From assembly GCF_009765355.1 (NCBI RefSeq), contig NZ_VTHK01000010.1, forward strand, positions 62,001 to 126,000: a stretch of DNA of 64,000 nucleotides, written 5' to 3'. A program made the translations under genes and the position numbers. A model generated the notes under the pieces. That model did not search any database. It was not told the DNA's origin and worked only from the letters and a program-made list of their open reading frames with translations. Source of the DNA: Amycolatopsis anabasis. Its GTDB lineage: Bacteria > Actinomycetota > Actinomycetes > Mycobacteriales > Pseudonocardiaceae. The stretch's first letter is position 1, and each line of letters opens with the position of its first letter. Positions 1-7,647 of the stretch are shown piece by piece.

Positions 1-492
1 CTCGTACGCCAGTTTCGGCGCGCTTCCGGCCAGCACCACCAGCCGTGGCGAGTCCACCCCGTCCACCGCGGGCAGTTGGCGGCGGGCCACCTCGGCGGCC
101 TTGGCCGCGTCGATCTTCGCGGTGGTGTCCACGGCGATGGGCGCGGTCTCCGCGGCGGTGGTGTCGCGCACCCGGCCCTGGCCGTCCGCGACGACGACCG
201 CGTCGCCGCCGACCACCGGGAGGCCGCGGTAGGTGCGTTCGTAGCCGGAGTAGAACAGGCCACCGGCGCCGGGGGTGGTGAGCACCCGGTGGAACGCTTC
301 GCCGACGCCCTTGCGCAGCCGGTCGAGCCCGGCCGCGGCGGCCTGGTCCGAGGCGGTGGCCGCGAGTGCTTGCGGGTCCGCCGTCTGCTGGATGGTCGTG
401 TCCGCGCTCGCCGGGATCACCGGCAGGGCGAACGTCAGGGCCAGGCCGGCTATCGCCGCCAAGCCCGTTCTCGGCCCTCGCTGGGATGACAT
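1..492 (-). CDS. Secreted M4 (thermolysin-like) metallopeptidase, N-terminal part, cut by window start
   Basis: Reverse-strand frame open from ATG at 492 to the window edge, so 164 N-terminal residues are visible. GGAAGGA lies about 8 nt before the ATG. Residues 1-30 form a Sec signal peptide: basic start, hydrophobic core LAAIAGLALTFALPV, and an ASA-D cleavage site. The rest reads as a propeptide: an FTP-type segment (YRGLPVVGGDAVVVADGQGRV-like, residues about 80-105) that in M4 proteases inhibits and chaperones the catalytic domain, followed by the start of a PepSY-like region. The zinc-binding HExxH domain would lie outside the window. The family call rests on the propeptide only; another FTP-bearing secreted metalloprotease (M36) is possible. 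Transcribed away from the XRE regulator at 883-2211. Confidence 0.72.
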   Translation of the reverse strand, partial: MSSQRGPRTGLAAIAGLALTFALPVIPASADTTIQQTADPQALAATASDQAAAAGLDRLRKGVGEAFHRVLTTPGAGGLFYSGYERTYRGLPVVGGDAVVVADGQGRVRDTTAAETAPIAVDTTAKIDAAKAAEVARRQLPAVDGVDSPRLVVLAGSAPKLAYE

Positions 493-589
493 GGATGGAT
501 TCCTTCCAGGGCAGGACCGCGCGACCGGCGCCGGAAAGGCGAGGCAGGGAGGTGCCGTCCGCGCGGTGATCGTCAAACCATGTGCAGGG

Positions 590-700
590 ATGCGCCTGAT
601 GGAATAACTAGAGTTATGCCTATAGGCGCATTCGTTGAGTAAAGAGCGATCAACGACTTCCGTCAATTCGCCATTCGGCCTACGCGGAAAGTAGGTAGGC
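590..700. repeat. Duplicated intergenic segment, copy 1
   Basis: This segment recurs without gaps 203 nt further on (793-903). The best shared blocks are CGTCAATTCGCCATTCGG (661-678, identical at 864-881), GGAAAGTAGGT just after it, and GAGTAAAG (637-644 and 840-847). It contains two abutting palindromes: ATAACT-AG-AGTTAT at 604-617 and GCCTATAGGC at 618-627. It lies upstream of the M4 protease gene, so it may carry that gene's promoter or operator. No open reading frame of substance is present in 493-882 on either strand. Confidence 0.7.
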
Positions 701-718
701 CCTGGTCGGCTCGGGGCC

Positions 719-764
719 GTGCGGTCGGCGCCGGGAGAGGCATGGCAGGGAGCGCCGACCGCAC
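719..764. terminator. 13-bp perfect hairpin between the duplicated segments
   Basis: GTGCGGTCGGCGC (719-731) pairs perfectly with GCGCCGACCGCAC (752-764) across a 20-nt loop. It stands downstream of the XRE-TPR gene (reverse strand, ends at 883) and upstream of the protease, so it could terminate the regulator transcript. There is no U-tract, which is common for actinobacterial terminators. It may instead be the core of a small mobile or regulatory element, because it sits symmetrically between two direct repeats. Confidence 0.5.
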
Positions 765-792
765 GGGGGTATGCCGGAGCTTTATGCCTCTG

Positions 793-903
793 GTGCGTCC
801 CGAGTAATAACTGCCGTTATTCTTATGGACGCTTTATTCGAGTAAAGGACGGCTCGCGGTCCGCGTCAATTCGCCATTCGGACTACTCGGAAAGTAGGTC
901 GGC
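793..903. repeat. Duplicated intergenic segment, copy 2
   Basis: Second copy of the 590-700 segment. The palindrome is conserved in position but not sequence: AATAAC-TGCC-GTTATT at 806-821 against ATAACT-AG-AGTTAT in copy 1. Such compensated change suggests that the hairpin is selected. The last 21 nt (883-903) form the final codons and stop of the XRE-TPR gene, so the duplication reaches into coding sequence. Confidence 0.68.
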
Positions 904-2211
904 ACCGCGAACCCCGCGCCGGTAGGCGGCCACCGCGTCGTCGAGCCTGCCCTGCGCGCGCAGCACGTCGCCGAGATGCAGCGACGTGGTCACCAGCGCG
1001 GTGCGCAGGGCCGCCCGTTCCTGGTCCTCGGCGGCCCGGCGCAACAGGGCTTCCGCGCGCGGCAGGTCACCGCGGGCGCGGGCGAGCAGGCCGAGCAGCC
1101 GGGTGGCCTCGGCCCGCGCCTCCACGTCGGGCGAGGCTTCCAGCAGGGGCCGGATCTCCCGGATCAGCGCCTCGGCCTCGTCCAGCGCGCCCTGGCGGCG
1201 GCGGACCTCGGCCAGTTCGATCGTCGCGCCGATGACGCCCTCCTGGGAGTCCATCCCGGCGAGCAGGTCCCGGGCCCGGGTCAGTTCCGCGTGGGCCTCG
1301 TCCAGGCGCCCCACCTCGCGCAGCAGGAACCCGCGCGCCCAGCGGCAGCGCGCGATGTCCCGGTCGAATCCCAGCGCGGACCACAGCCGCAGCGCCTCGG
1401 ACAGGTCCGCGTCCGCGCGGTCCGCGTGCCCGACCGCCTGCCACAGCTGCGCGGCCTGCCGGTGGAAGCGGGCGACGAAGTCCGCGCGGTTCGCCGCGGG
1501 CGCGATCCGGTCCCCGGCCTCGGCCGCCCGCCGCGCCCGGCGCAGGTCGCCCATTTCCACCAGGGGGTGGATCAGGGCGGTGAGCAGGGCGAGTTCGGCG
1601 TCCGGATCGGGCCGGTCACCGGCCCGCAACTCGCTGAGCGCGCCCTCCACCCGTGCGACCGCGGTCGTCGCGAACCCGGAGAGGTACTGGCAGCCCGCCC
1701 AGCGGTGCACGATCATCGCCCGCAGCCACGGCGGCGCGGCCGCCGCGACCCGCTCGGCGTGTTCGAAGCCGACCGTCGCGCCCGCGATGTCGAACCGCTG
1801 CCAGCGCGCCTCGGCCAGGCAGAACCGCGCGTAGCACTCGACGCCGGGCAGGTGGAACCGCGCGGCGCGGGTCTCCACGTCGACGAAGGTGGCCTCGGCG
1901 CGTTCGATCCGGCCCTGCGCGAGCGACCGGTACGCCTCGTCGAGTTCGGCCCACATGGCTTCGGCCAGCCCGGGCGGGCGGCCGTAGCGCAGGTCGTCGA
2001 CGTCGAGGTCGAGCCTCCGGGCCAGGTAACCGAGCACTTCCTCGGACGGTGACCGCTGGCCGGATTCGACCTTCGCCAGGAAACCGCGGTTGTACTCGGG
2101 CTCGGCCAGTTCCCGCTGGGTCCACCCGCGCGCGACCCGAAGGCGGCGGATCCTCTCCCCGAGGCCTTCTCCGGCACCGGCTTCCGGCCACCCGAGCGTC
2201 ATTCGCCTCAC
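883..2211 (-). CDS. XRE-family helix-turn-helix regulator with TPR repeats
   Basis: 442 residues from ATG at 2211 (a second ATG at 2202 is possible). Residues about 16-72 form an HTH_3/XRE domain (GLGERIRRLRVARGWTQREL ... SGQRSPSEEVLGYLARRLDLD). The remaining ~360 residues are Ala/Arg/Leu-rich amphipathic helices with TPR periodicity (for example LDEAEALIREIRPLLEASPDV, and ADADLSEALRLWSALG). This architecture is typical of actinobacterial regulators whose TPR domain senses a peptide or partner protein. The target is not evident; the divergent LOG gene begins 46 bp upstream of its start and the protease gene lies downstream. The 3' end overlaps repeat copy 2. Confidence 0.8.
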   Translation of the reverse strand: MRRMTLGWPEAGAGEGLGERIRRLRVARGWTQRELAEPEYNRGFLAKVESGQRSPSEEVLGYLARRLDLDVDDLRYGRPPGLAEAMWAELDEAYRSLAQGRIERAEATFVDVETRAARFHLPGVECYARFCLAEARWQRFDIAGATVGFEHAERVAAAAPPWLRAMIVHRWAGCQYLSGFATTAVARVEGALSELRAGDRPDPDAELALLTALIHPLVEMGDLRRARRAAEAGDRIAPAANRADFVARFHRQAAQLWQAVGHADRADADLSEALRLWSALGFDRDIARCRWARGFLLREVGRLDEAHAELTRARDLLAGMDSQEGVIGATIELAEVRRRQGALDEAEALIREIRPLLEASPDVEARAEATRLLGLLARARGDLPRAEALLRRAAEDQERAALRTALVTTSLHLGDVLRAQGRLDDAVAAYRRGVRGADLLSE

Positions 2212-2257
2212 GGTAGATCACCGGCAATCCGATGGCGGGCTCCCCTAGGCTGTTGGA

Positions 2258-3046
2258 GTGAGCGAGCGACCAGAAGCGGTGACCGGCGAGCAGTACCCCG
2301 AGCACCCACCGGAGCGGCATCGGGGGCCCGTCGTGCTGCGGCGGGATCGGCGGTCCGAGGACACCACGACCGACCAGCGGCTGCTGGATTCGCGCGGGCC
2401 GAGCGACTGGGTGCACACCGATCCGTGGCGGGTGCTGCGCATCCAGGCGGAGTTCGTCGAGGGTTTCGGCGCGCTCGCCGAGGTGCCGCGCGCGGTCACC
2501 GTGTTCGGCTCGGCCCGCACGCCCCGCGACCATCCGGAATACGAACTGGGCCGCAAGATCGGCGCCGCGCTGGCCGGTGCGGGTTTCGCCGCGATCACCG
2601 GCGGCGGGCCCGGCGCGATGGAGGCGGTGAACCGGGGCGCCTCGGAGGCCGGTGGGCTGTCCATCGGCCTCGGCATCGAGCTGCCGTTCGAACAGGGCAT
2701 GAACCCGTGGGTCGATCTCGGCGTGAACTTCCGCTATTTCTTCACCCGCAAGACGATGTTCATCAAGTACGCGCAGGCGTTCATCTGCCTGCCGGGCGGG
2801 TTCGGCACGCTGGACGAGCTGTTCGAGGCGCTCACGCTGGTGCAGACGAAGAAGGTGACGAAGTTCCCGGTCGTGCTGTTCGGCAGTTCCTACTGGGGTG
2901 GCTTGTACGAGTGGATCACCGGAACCGTGCTCGCCGAGGGCAAGATCAGCGAGAAGGACGCGGCGCTGCTGCACGTCACCGACGACATCGACGACGCGGT
3001 GCAGGTCGTGCTGGAGGCCTACCAGGCTTGGGAGGACACGCACTGA
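2258..3046 (+). CDS. LOG-family (TIGR00730) nucleotide phosphoribohydrolase
   Basis: 262 residues from GTG at 2258. It has the LOG/lysine-decarboxylase-like Rossmann fold: [15 protein letters not shown] near residue 85, TGGGPGAME near 120, and the signature PGGFGTLDE near 185. Family members hydrolyse cytokinin-type nucleoside 5'-monophosphates to base and ribose 5-phosphate; the substrate in this bacterium is unknown. It has an ~80-residue N-terminal extension absent from the second paralogue (3162-3785). Place and order match the Rv1205 neighbourhood of mycobacteria. The stop overlaps the start of a 39-codon frame (TGATG). Confidence 0.85.
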   Translation: MSERPEAVTGEQYPEHPPERHRGPVVLRRDRRSEDTTTDQRLLDSRGPSDWVHTDPWRVLRIQAEFVEGFGALAEVPRAVTVFGSARTPRDHPEYELGRKIGAALAGAGFAAITGGGPGAMEAVNRGASEAGGLSIGLGIELPFEQGMNPWVDLGVNFRYFFTRKTMFIKYAQAFICLPGGFGTLDELFEALTLVQTKKVTKFPVVLFGSSYWGGLYEWITGTVLAEGKISEKDAALLHVTDDIDDAVQVVLEAYQAWEDTH

Positions 3047-3165
3047 TGCGGGGGATCTCGTGGAGCCGCGCCGCGGCACTCGTGGTGACCACCGAGCGCG
3101 TTTTGGCCGGAGGCCCCGCGATCGTGGCGGCGCGGCGTCCGGACAACGAAAGGGAAGCCAAATGA
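3046..3165 (+). CDS. Possible 39-residue coupling ORF between the two LOG genes
   Basis: The frame starts at ATG 3046, overlapping the stop of the upstream LOG gene (TGATG), and ends at TGA 3163-3165, overlapping the ATG of the next LOG gene (ATGA). The peptide begins [20 protein letters not shown] and is Arg/Ala-rich with no recognisable domain. Both overlaps are the geometry used for translational coupling, and the ORF fills the whole gap. GC-rich DNA often gives such frames by chance, so it may be only an intergenic spacer. Confidence 0.3.
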   Translation: MRGISWSRAAALVVTTERVLAGGPAIVAARRPDNEREAK

Positions 3166-3785
3166 ACGAGTCAAGCCCCGGTGACGCGATCGTGTCGCGC
3201 GCGGGCTCACGGGAAACACCGAAGAGGGTTTGCGTATTTTGCGGTTCTTCGGCGGGGAACTCGCCGGAGTATTCCGAGCAGGCCATGCGGCTCGGCAAGC
3301 TGCTGGCCGAACGGGGCATCGGGCTGGTCTACGGCGGGGCGAGCGTCGGCATCATGGGCGTGGTCGCCGACGCCGTGCTGGCCAACGGCGGCGAGGTCGT
3401 CGGCGTGATCCCGGAACACCTGATGCGGGTGGAGATCGCGCACGCGAACCTGACCGAGCTGCATGTGGTGCCCGGGATGCACGAGCGCAAGGCGAAGATG
3501 GCCGAACTCTCCGACGGGTTCCTCGCGCTGCCCGGCGGGGCGGGGACGCTGGAGGAGCTGTTCGAGGTGTGGACCTGGGCACAGCTCGGGCTGCACGGCA
3601 AGCCGATCGGCCTGATCGACGTGAACGGCTACTACCGTCCCTTGTGGACGTTTGTGGACCACATGGTGGAGCAGGGTTTCCTGCGGCAGGAACATCGCGA
3701 CCTGATTTCCTTCGACGCCGATCCGGCGGCCCTGCTGGACGCGTTCGCGAAGTTCGAGCCCACCTCGGTCGCGAAGTGGACCTGA
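3162..3785 (+). CDS. LOG-family (TIGR00730) phosphoribohydrolase, second paralogue
   Basis: 207 residues from ATG at 3162, preceded by GAAAGGGA. Compact LOG protein: [19 protein letters not shown] near the N terminus (the usual family opening CVFCGSS), [10 protein letters not shown] (residues about 58-67), MHERKAKM with the conserved Arg, and PGGAGTLEE near residue 125. It is closer to typical LOG proteins than the upstream paralogue. Known activity of the family is release of free base from N6-modified adenosine monophosphates. The tandem arrangement suggests divided substrates or duplication. A 120-nt spacer with a possible small ORF separates the two genes. Confidence 0.88.
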   Translation: MNESSPGDAIVSRAGSRETPKRVCVFCGSSAGNSPEYSEQAMRLGKLLAERGIGLVYGGASVGIMGVVADAVLANGGEVVGVIPEHLMRVEIAHANLTELHVVPGMHERKAKMAELSDGFLALPGGAGTLEELFEVWTWAQLGLHGKPIGLIDVNGYYRPLWTFVDHMVEQGFLRQEHRDLISFDADPAALLDAFAKFEPTSVAKWT

Positions 3786-3870
3786 CCTCCTGCCGGCACC
3801 TTCTTGTACCGTCGAGTAGGTACGGGCGACTGGTGAGCCCGGCTCGCGTTCGCCCTGGAGGAGGGTCCTG

Positions 3871-4539
3871 GTGCACCTGCTGATCCGCTGGCTGCTCGCC
3901 CCGCTGGCGCGCTTCCTCTACCGGCCGGACGTGTCGGGGGCGGAGCGGATCCCGCTCGAGGGACCGATCATCTTCGCGTCCAACCACCGCGCCGCCCTGG
4001 ACACCGCGGTGATCCCGATGGTCGCGCCGCGGGTCGTCCGGTTCCTCGGCAAGGCCGAGTACTTCACCGGCACCGGGTTCCGCGGCCGGATGATGGCCAG
4101 GTTCGTTTCCGCGCTCGGTTACGTGCCCGTCGAGCGGGGGAACGCCCAGGCCGGGCTGTCCGCGCTGGAGGCGGCGCGCAAGGTGCTCGACGCGGGGGAG
4201 GCGTTCGGGATCTACCCGGAGGGCACCCGGTCGCTCGACGGCCGCCTGCACCGCGGGCACACCGGGGTCGCCGCGCTCGCGCTGGCCACCGGCGCGCGGG
4301 TCGTCCCGGTCGCGCTGGCCGGCACCGAGAACCTGCAGCCGGGCGGCCGGAAGATCCCGCGGATCTGCCGGATCACCGTCACGTTCGGCGAGCCGCTGGA
4401 CTTCTCCCGCTACGAGGGCATGGAGAACTCGCCCGCGATCCGGCGCGCGGTCACCGACGAGGTCATGTACGCGATCTCCGAGCTCTCCGGCCAGGAGTAC
4501 GTCGACCGCTACCACAAACGGCCGGGCGAAGCCGCTTGA
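3871..4539 (+). CDS. 1-acyl-sn-glycerol-3-phosphate acyltransferase (PlsC family)
   Basis: 222 residues from GTG at 3871, preceded by GGAGGAGGG. Motifs of the family in order: NHRAALD (HX4D catalytic pair, residues about 38-44), GYVPVERG (motif II), and YPEGTRS (motif III, glycerol-phosphate binding). A short hydrophobic N-terminal segment (HLLIRWLLAPLARFLY) suits association with the inner face of the membrane. Members transfer an acyl chain to lysophosphatidic acid or related acceptors. The stop overlaps the TTG start of gpgS, so the two are probably co-translated. Confidence 0.88.
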   Translation: MHLLIRWLLAPLARFLYRPDVSGAERIPLEGPIIFASNHRAALDTAVIPMVAPRVVRFLGKAEYFTGTGFRGRMMARFVSALGYVPVERGNAQAGLSALEAARKVLDAGEAFGIYPEGTRSLDGRLHRGHTGVAALALATGARVVPVALAGTENLQPGGRKIPRICRITVTFGEPLDFSRYEGMENSPAIRRAVTDEVMYAISELSGQEYVDRYHKRPGEAA

Positions 4540-5483
4540 GCGCCGACTGGTTTGCCGGGCGGACCTGGCAGCACCCGCCGTGGACGTCCCGCGAACTCGC
4601 TCGCGTCAAGGGCTCGCGCACGGTGTCGGTGGTGCTCCCGGCGCTGAACGAGCAGGACACGGTCGCCCGCGTGGTGGCCTCGGTGCTGCCGCATCTCGGT
4701 TCCCTTGTGGACGAACTCGTGGTGATCGATTCGGGGTCGACCGACGCGACCGTGCCGATCGCCGAACGCGCGGGCGCCCGGGTGGTGCGCCGCGAGGACG
4801 TGCTCCCCGGCTGGGCGCCGCTGCCGGGCAAGGGCGAGGTGCTGTGGCGCTCGCTGGCCGCGACCCGCGGCGATCTGGTGGTCTTCCTCGACTCGGACCT
4901 GGTCGACCCGGATCCCGCCTTCGTCCCGGCGCTGCTCGGTCCGCTGCTGTGCGAGCACGGGGTGCGGATGGTCAAGGGGTTCTACCGGCGGCCGCTGCGG
5001 CTGGAGACCGCGGAGATCGGCACCGGCGGCGGCCGGGTCACCGAACTGCTCGCGCGCCCGGTGCTGTCCGCGCTGCGCCCGGCGCTGTCCGGGATCGTGC
5101 AGCCGCTCGGCGGCGAGTACGCGGCGACCCGGGAATTCCTCGAATCGGTGCCGTTCGCGGCCGGGTACGGCGTGGAGATCGGCCTGCTGCTCGACGCGGA
5201 GGCGCGCTACGGGCTCGACGCGCTGGCCCAGGTCAACCTCGGCGTCCGCAAGCACCGCAACCGGTCGCTGCTGCAACTCGGGGTGATGGCGCGCCAGATC
5301 CTGGGGACCGCGCTCGCCCGCTGCGGCGTGGCGCAGGACGACCCGGCGCGGCTGACCCAGTTCGTCCAGGTTTCCGGGGAATGGCTGCCGGACAGCACGG
5401 ACGTTCTGGTCGCCGATCGGCCGCCGATGCGGGACGTGCTGGCCGGGCTGCGCCCGCCGGGCGCGGAATCAGCCGAGGGTTAG
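4536..5483 (+). CDS. gpgS: Glucosyl-3-phosphoglycerate synthase (GT81)
   Basis: 315 residues from TTG at 4536, whose last two bases belong to the stop of the acyltransferase gene. The N-terminal glycosyltransferase fold has VVLPALNEQDTVARVV, VIDSGSTDAT and a metal-binding FLDSDLVDPDP (DSD motif near residue 118), followed by VKGFYRRPL and GGRVTELLARP, all characteristic of GpgS. The enzyme moves glucose from NDP-glucose to 3-phosphoglycerate, the first step to glucosylglycerate and, in relatives, methylglucose lipopolysaccharides. Length agrees with the ~320-residue mycobacterial enzyme, and it occupies the corresponding position (Rv1208) in the conserved gene order. Confidence 0.9.
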   Translation: MSADWFAGRTWQHPPWTSRELARVKGSRTVSVVLPALNEQDTVARVVASVLPHLGSLVDELVVIDSGSTDATVPIAERAGARVVRREDVLPGWAPLPGKGEVLWRSLAATRGDLVVFLDSDLVDPDPAFVPALLGPLLCEHGVRMVKGFYRRPLRLETAEIGTGGGRVTELLARPVLSALRPALSGIVQPLGGEYAATREFLESVPFAAGYGVEIGLLLDAEARYGLDALAQVNLGVRKHRNRSLLQLGVMARQILGTALARCGVAQDDPARLTQFVQVSGEWLPDSTDVLVADRPPMRDVLAGLRPPGAESAEG

Positions 5484-5579
5484 GTTCGCCTGTTGCCCCC
5501 CGGGCAATCGAGGAATCTTTCAGGTGCATTCGGTCCCCGGGCCGCCGAATTCGGCGACACCCGGACTAGCTTCGGGGAC

Positions 5580-6104
5580 ATGGATCGGAAGACAATGCGG
5601 CTGTCCGCGGAAATGCGCCAACTCGTCGATTACGAGAATCGGGCGATCAGCATTACGGCCTATTCGGGTGACCTGATTCCCAGCCTGTTGCAGACCGCCG
5701 ATTACGCCCGCGCCTCGATGCTGCGGGACCGGGAGATTCCGGCGGAGGAAATCGACGAGCGGGTCGCCATCCGCATCGCCCGCCAGGACGTCTTCGACCG
5801 CCCGGATCCCGGGCGGTACACGTTCTTCGTGCACGAGCGCGCCCTGCTCTCCCCGATCGGCGACAACGACATCATGGCCCGGCAACTGCGGCACCTGGCG
5901 CGGGTGGGCACCCGGCCGCAGGTTTCGGTGCGGGTGGTGCCCGCGTCCTCGGGGACCGATCCGCGGCACGCCGAACCGTTCGCGCTGATGGAATTCGCCG
6001 ACGCGCCGCCGGTCGTCTACGTGGAAACGGAGACCACGTTGCGGCGGGTGGAAAACCTCGCGGAGGTGCCGCGGGACGTGTTGCGGAACCTGGGCGACCG
6101 CTAG
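5580..6104 (+). CDS. Free-standing DUF5753 domain protein lacking the usual HTH
   Basis: 174 residues from ATG at 5580; an upstream in-frame ATG (5493) would add 29 residues without known motif. The DUF5753 hallmark is clear: ITAYSGDLIPSLLQTADYARA (family form: PGLLQTEDYARA), followed by QVSVRVVPA and FALMEFADAPPVVYVET. In this family the domain normally follows an N-terminal XRE helix-turn-helix of about 75 residues. Here that domain is missing, and upstream DNA shows no frameshifted remnant of it. It may therefore act as a binding partner or decoy of full-length regulators such as 32484-33320, or be a decaying copy (inference). Confidence 0.75.
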   Translation: MDRKTMRLSAEMRQLVDYENRAISITAYSGDLIPSLLQTADYARASMLRDREIPAEEIDERVAIRIARQDVFDRPDPGRYTFFVHERALLSPIGDNDIMARQLRHLARVGTRPQVSVRVVPASSGTDPRHAEPFALMEFADAPPVVYVETETTLRRVENLAEVPRDVLRNLGDR

Positions 6105-6178
6105 CGTTCGCGTGCCCGTTCGGCCTGCCGGCGACTGGCGTAGTAGCCGGAGTTCGCGAGGAGTTCGGTGTGCGTGCC
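6101..6178 (-). pseudogene. Remnant of the C terminus of an ABC transporter ATPase subunit
   Basis: Read on the reverse strand, 25 codons before a TAG at 6101-6103 spell GTHTELLANSGYYASRRQ then a charged tail. This fits the end of ABC exporter half-transporters (the GTHxELLxxxGxYxxL motif that follows the H-loop). Upstream codons quickly lose similarity and an in-frame TGA occurs at 6206-6208, so only the tail survives. The stop overlaps that of the DUF5753 gene. A deletion that removed the rest of the transporter is the simplest reading. Confidence 0.55.
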
Positions 6179-6221
6179 GCAGAAGTGCGTCCATCCGAGG
6201 TCCCTTCACCGGTTGCGCAGG

Positions 6222-6250
6222 ACGCCTATAGGTAGGCGTACTACATGTAG
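6222..6250. promoter_or_regulatory. Candidate operator: two adjacent palindromes upstream of padR
   Basis: ACGCCTA-TAGG-TAGGCGT occupies 6222-6239 and the perfect palindrome CTACATGTAG occupies 6241-6250. PadR-family sites are built around ATGT/ACAT half-sites, and the second palindrome contains both. They lie about 95 bp before the padR start, in an otherwise empty stretch between the ABC remnant and padR. Confidence 0.4.
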
Positions 6251-6344
6251 CGGTCGAATCTATGAATTCAGGGACGGTTCAGGGAAATATCAGGGATGTC
6301 CCAGGGTTACCCGCGCCCGGTTCCGATGAGTAGAGTGCCTATGC

Positions 6345-6668
6345 ATGAAAGCGGACGCGCTGCGCGGACATCTCGATGCCCTGCTGCTGGCCGTGCTCGA
6401 CGGGAAGAAGCTGCACGGCTACGCGATCATCGAGGCGTTGCAGCTGCGCAGCGACGGCGCGCTGGACCTGCCGACCGGCACGGTGTACCCGGCGCTGCGC
6501 CGGCTCGAGCGGGCCGGTTACCTGGCCAGCGAATGGGACGTGGTGTCCGGCCGCAAGCGCCGGACCTATCGGCTCACCCGCGCCGGGCAGCGCGCGCTGG
6601 CGGCCGAGCGCGCCGAATGGCGGGAGTTCACCTCGGTCATCGGGGGAGTTCTGGAGGGCGGGACATGA
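6345..6668 (+). CDS. PadR-family transcriptional regulator
   Basis: 107 residues from ATG at 6345. Winged-helix PadR domain spans almost the whole protein: LDALLLAVLDGKKLHGYAIIEAL, then TGTVYPALRRLERAGYLASEW (recognition helix region) and RKRRTYRLTRAGQRAL (wing). It is the first gene of a tightly overlapping run; its stop overlaps the ATG of the permease-prefix-domain protein (ATGA at 6665), the usual pairing for PadR/HAAS systems that respond to membrane-active drugs or envelope stress. Autoregulation through the palindromes upstream is likely but unproven. Confidence 0.88.
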   Translation: MKADALRGHLDALLLAVLDGKKLHGYAIIEALQLRSDGALDLPTGTVYPALRRLERAGYLASEWDVVSGRKRRTYRLTRAGQRALAAERAEWREFTSVIGGVLEGGT

Positions 6669-7348
6669 CGGGTGCGGCGGTGATCGACGGGTACCTCGGC
6701 GACCTGGCCGCGCGCCTGCGGGGGCCGTCCCGGGTGAAGGGCGACCTGCTCGCGGAGGCGCGCGACGGGCTCACCGACGCCGCCGACGCCTACCGGGACG
6801 CCGGATATCCCGATTCCGCCGCCGAGCGGCGCGCGGTCGACGAGTTCGGCGACCTCGACGTCGTCGCCCGGGAGTACCAGGCCGAACTCGGGGTGGCCAG
6901 CGGCGTGCACGCGCTGCGCACGGTGGTGTTCGCGTTACCGGCCATGTACGTGGTGTGGGAGCTGACCCGGGCGGTGTGGTTCGGCGACTGGTCCCAGCTC
7001 CGGTCGCCGACGCCGGACTGGTACCGCCCGGTCGCCCTGCTGAACGACTACACCGGCAGCGCCCTGGCCGGGCTGAGCGTGCTGGCGCTGGTCGTCCTGC
7101 GGTTCGTCAGCCGCCGTGCGGGCAGCGCGCGGATCGGCCGGGGCATCGCGCTGCTGCTCGCCGTGCTGCTCGGCGTGCACGTCACGGTCCAGTTCGCGCT
7201 GCTCGGCGCGACCGGCCTGGTCGAGGTGGACCGGCTGTTCCTGAGCGTGCCGTGCGCCCTGGTCGGGTTCCTGTCGATCCTGGTGAGTGTGCGGCTGGTC
7301 GTGTTGGCGCGACGGTCCTGGACGTCCTGTGTCACGATCGTCGCGTGA
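6665..7348 (+). CDS. Permease-prefix-domain (HAAS-like) membrane protein
   Basis: 227 residues from ATG at 6665, overlapping the padR stop. Residues 1-75 match a HAAS/permease prefix domain: YLGDLAARLRGPSRVKGDLLAEARDGL ... GYPDSAAERRAVDEFGDLDVVAREYQAEL. Four hydrophobic segments follow (about 84-100, 133-150, 162-182 and 193-213), so the C-terminal two thirds are in the membrane. Such proteins are nearly always encoded next to a PadR regulator and are thought to be its co-sensor. Function beyond that is unknown. The stop overlaps the GTG of the next gene. Confidence 0.75.
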   Translation: MTGAAVIDGYLGDLAARLRGPSRVKGDLLAEARDGLTDAADAYRDAGYPDSAAERRAVDEFGDLDVVAREYQAELGVASGVHALRTVVFALPAMYVVWELTRAVWFGDWSQLRSPTPDWYRPVALLNDYTGSALAGLSVLALVVLRFVSRRAGSARIGRGIALLLAVLLGVHVTVQFALLGATGLVEVDRLFLSVPCALVGFLSILVSVRLVVLARRSWTSCVTIVA

Positions 7349-7647
7349 CCACCGCGCTGATCTACCTCGTCGTGATGCTCCTCGTGGCGGCCGTGGTGTT
7401 CCTGCTGGCCGCGGTCGTGTTCGGCCGGGGTGAGGAGCTCGCCCCGCTCGCGCCGGGCAGCTCGCCGACCAGACTGCCCGCCGAGGACATCACCGGCGAC
7501 GACGTGCACGACGTGCGGTTCCAGCTCGTCCTGCGGGGGTACAAGATGTCCGAAGTGGACTGGGTGATGCGCAGGCTGGGTACCGAGATCGACGGCCTGC
7601 GGGCACGCGTGCGGGAGCTGGAGGCCGAGCGCGAGGTCTCGCAGTGA
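7345..7647 (+). CDS. Membrane-anchored DivIVA-domain protein
   Basis: 100 residues from GTG at 7345, overlapping the preceding stop. One N-terminal transmembrane helix (LIYLVVMLLVAAVVFLLAAVVFG) leads to a short linker and a DivIVA-type segment: DVRFQLVLRGYKMSEVDWVMRRLGTEIDGLRARVRELEAE, ending in a coiled coil. Small TM-DivIVA proteins are common in actinobacteria and sit next to tag/gpgS in mycobacteria; a role at the cell pole or septum is an inference from the domain. The stop overlaps the GTG of the SRPBCC gene. Confidence 0.78.
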   Translation: MTTALIYLVVMLLVAAVVFLLAAVVFGRGEELAPLAPGSSPTRLPAEDITGDDVHDVRFQLVLRGYKMSEVDWVMRRLGTEIDGLRARVRELEAEREVSQ

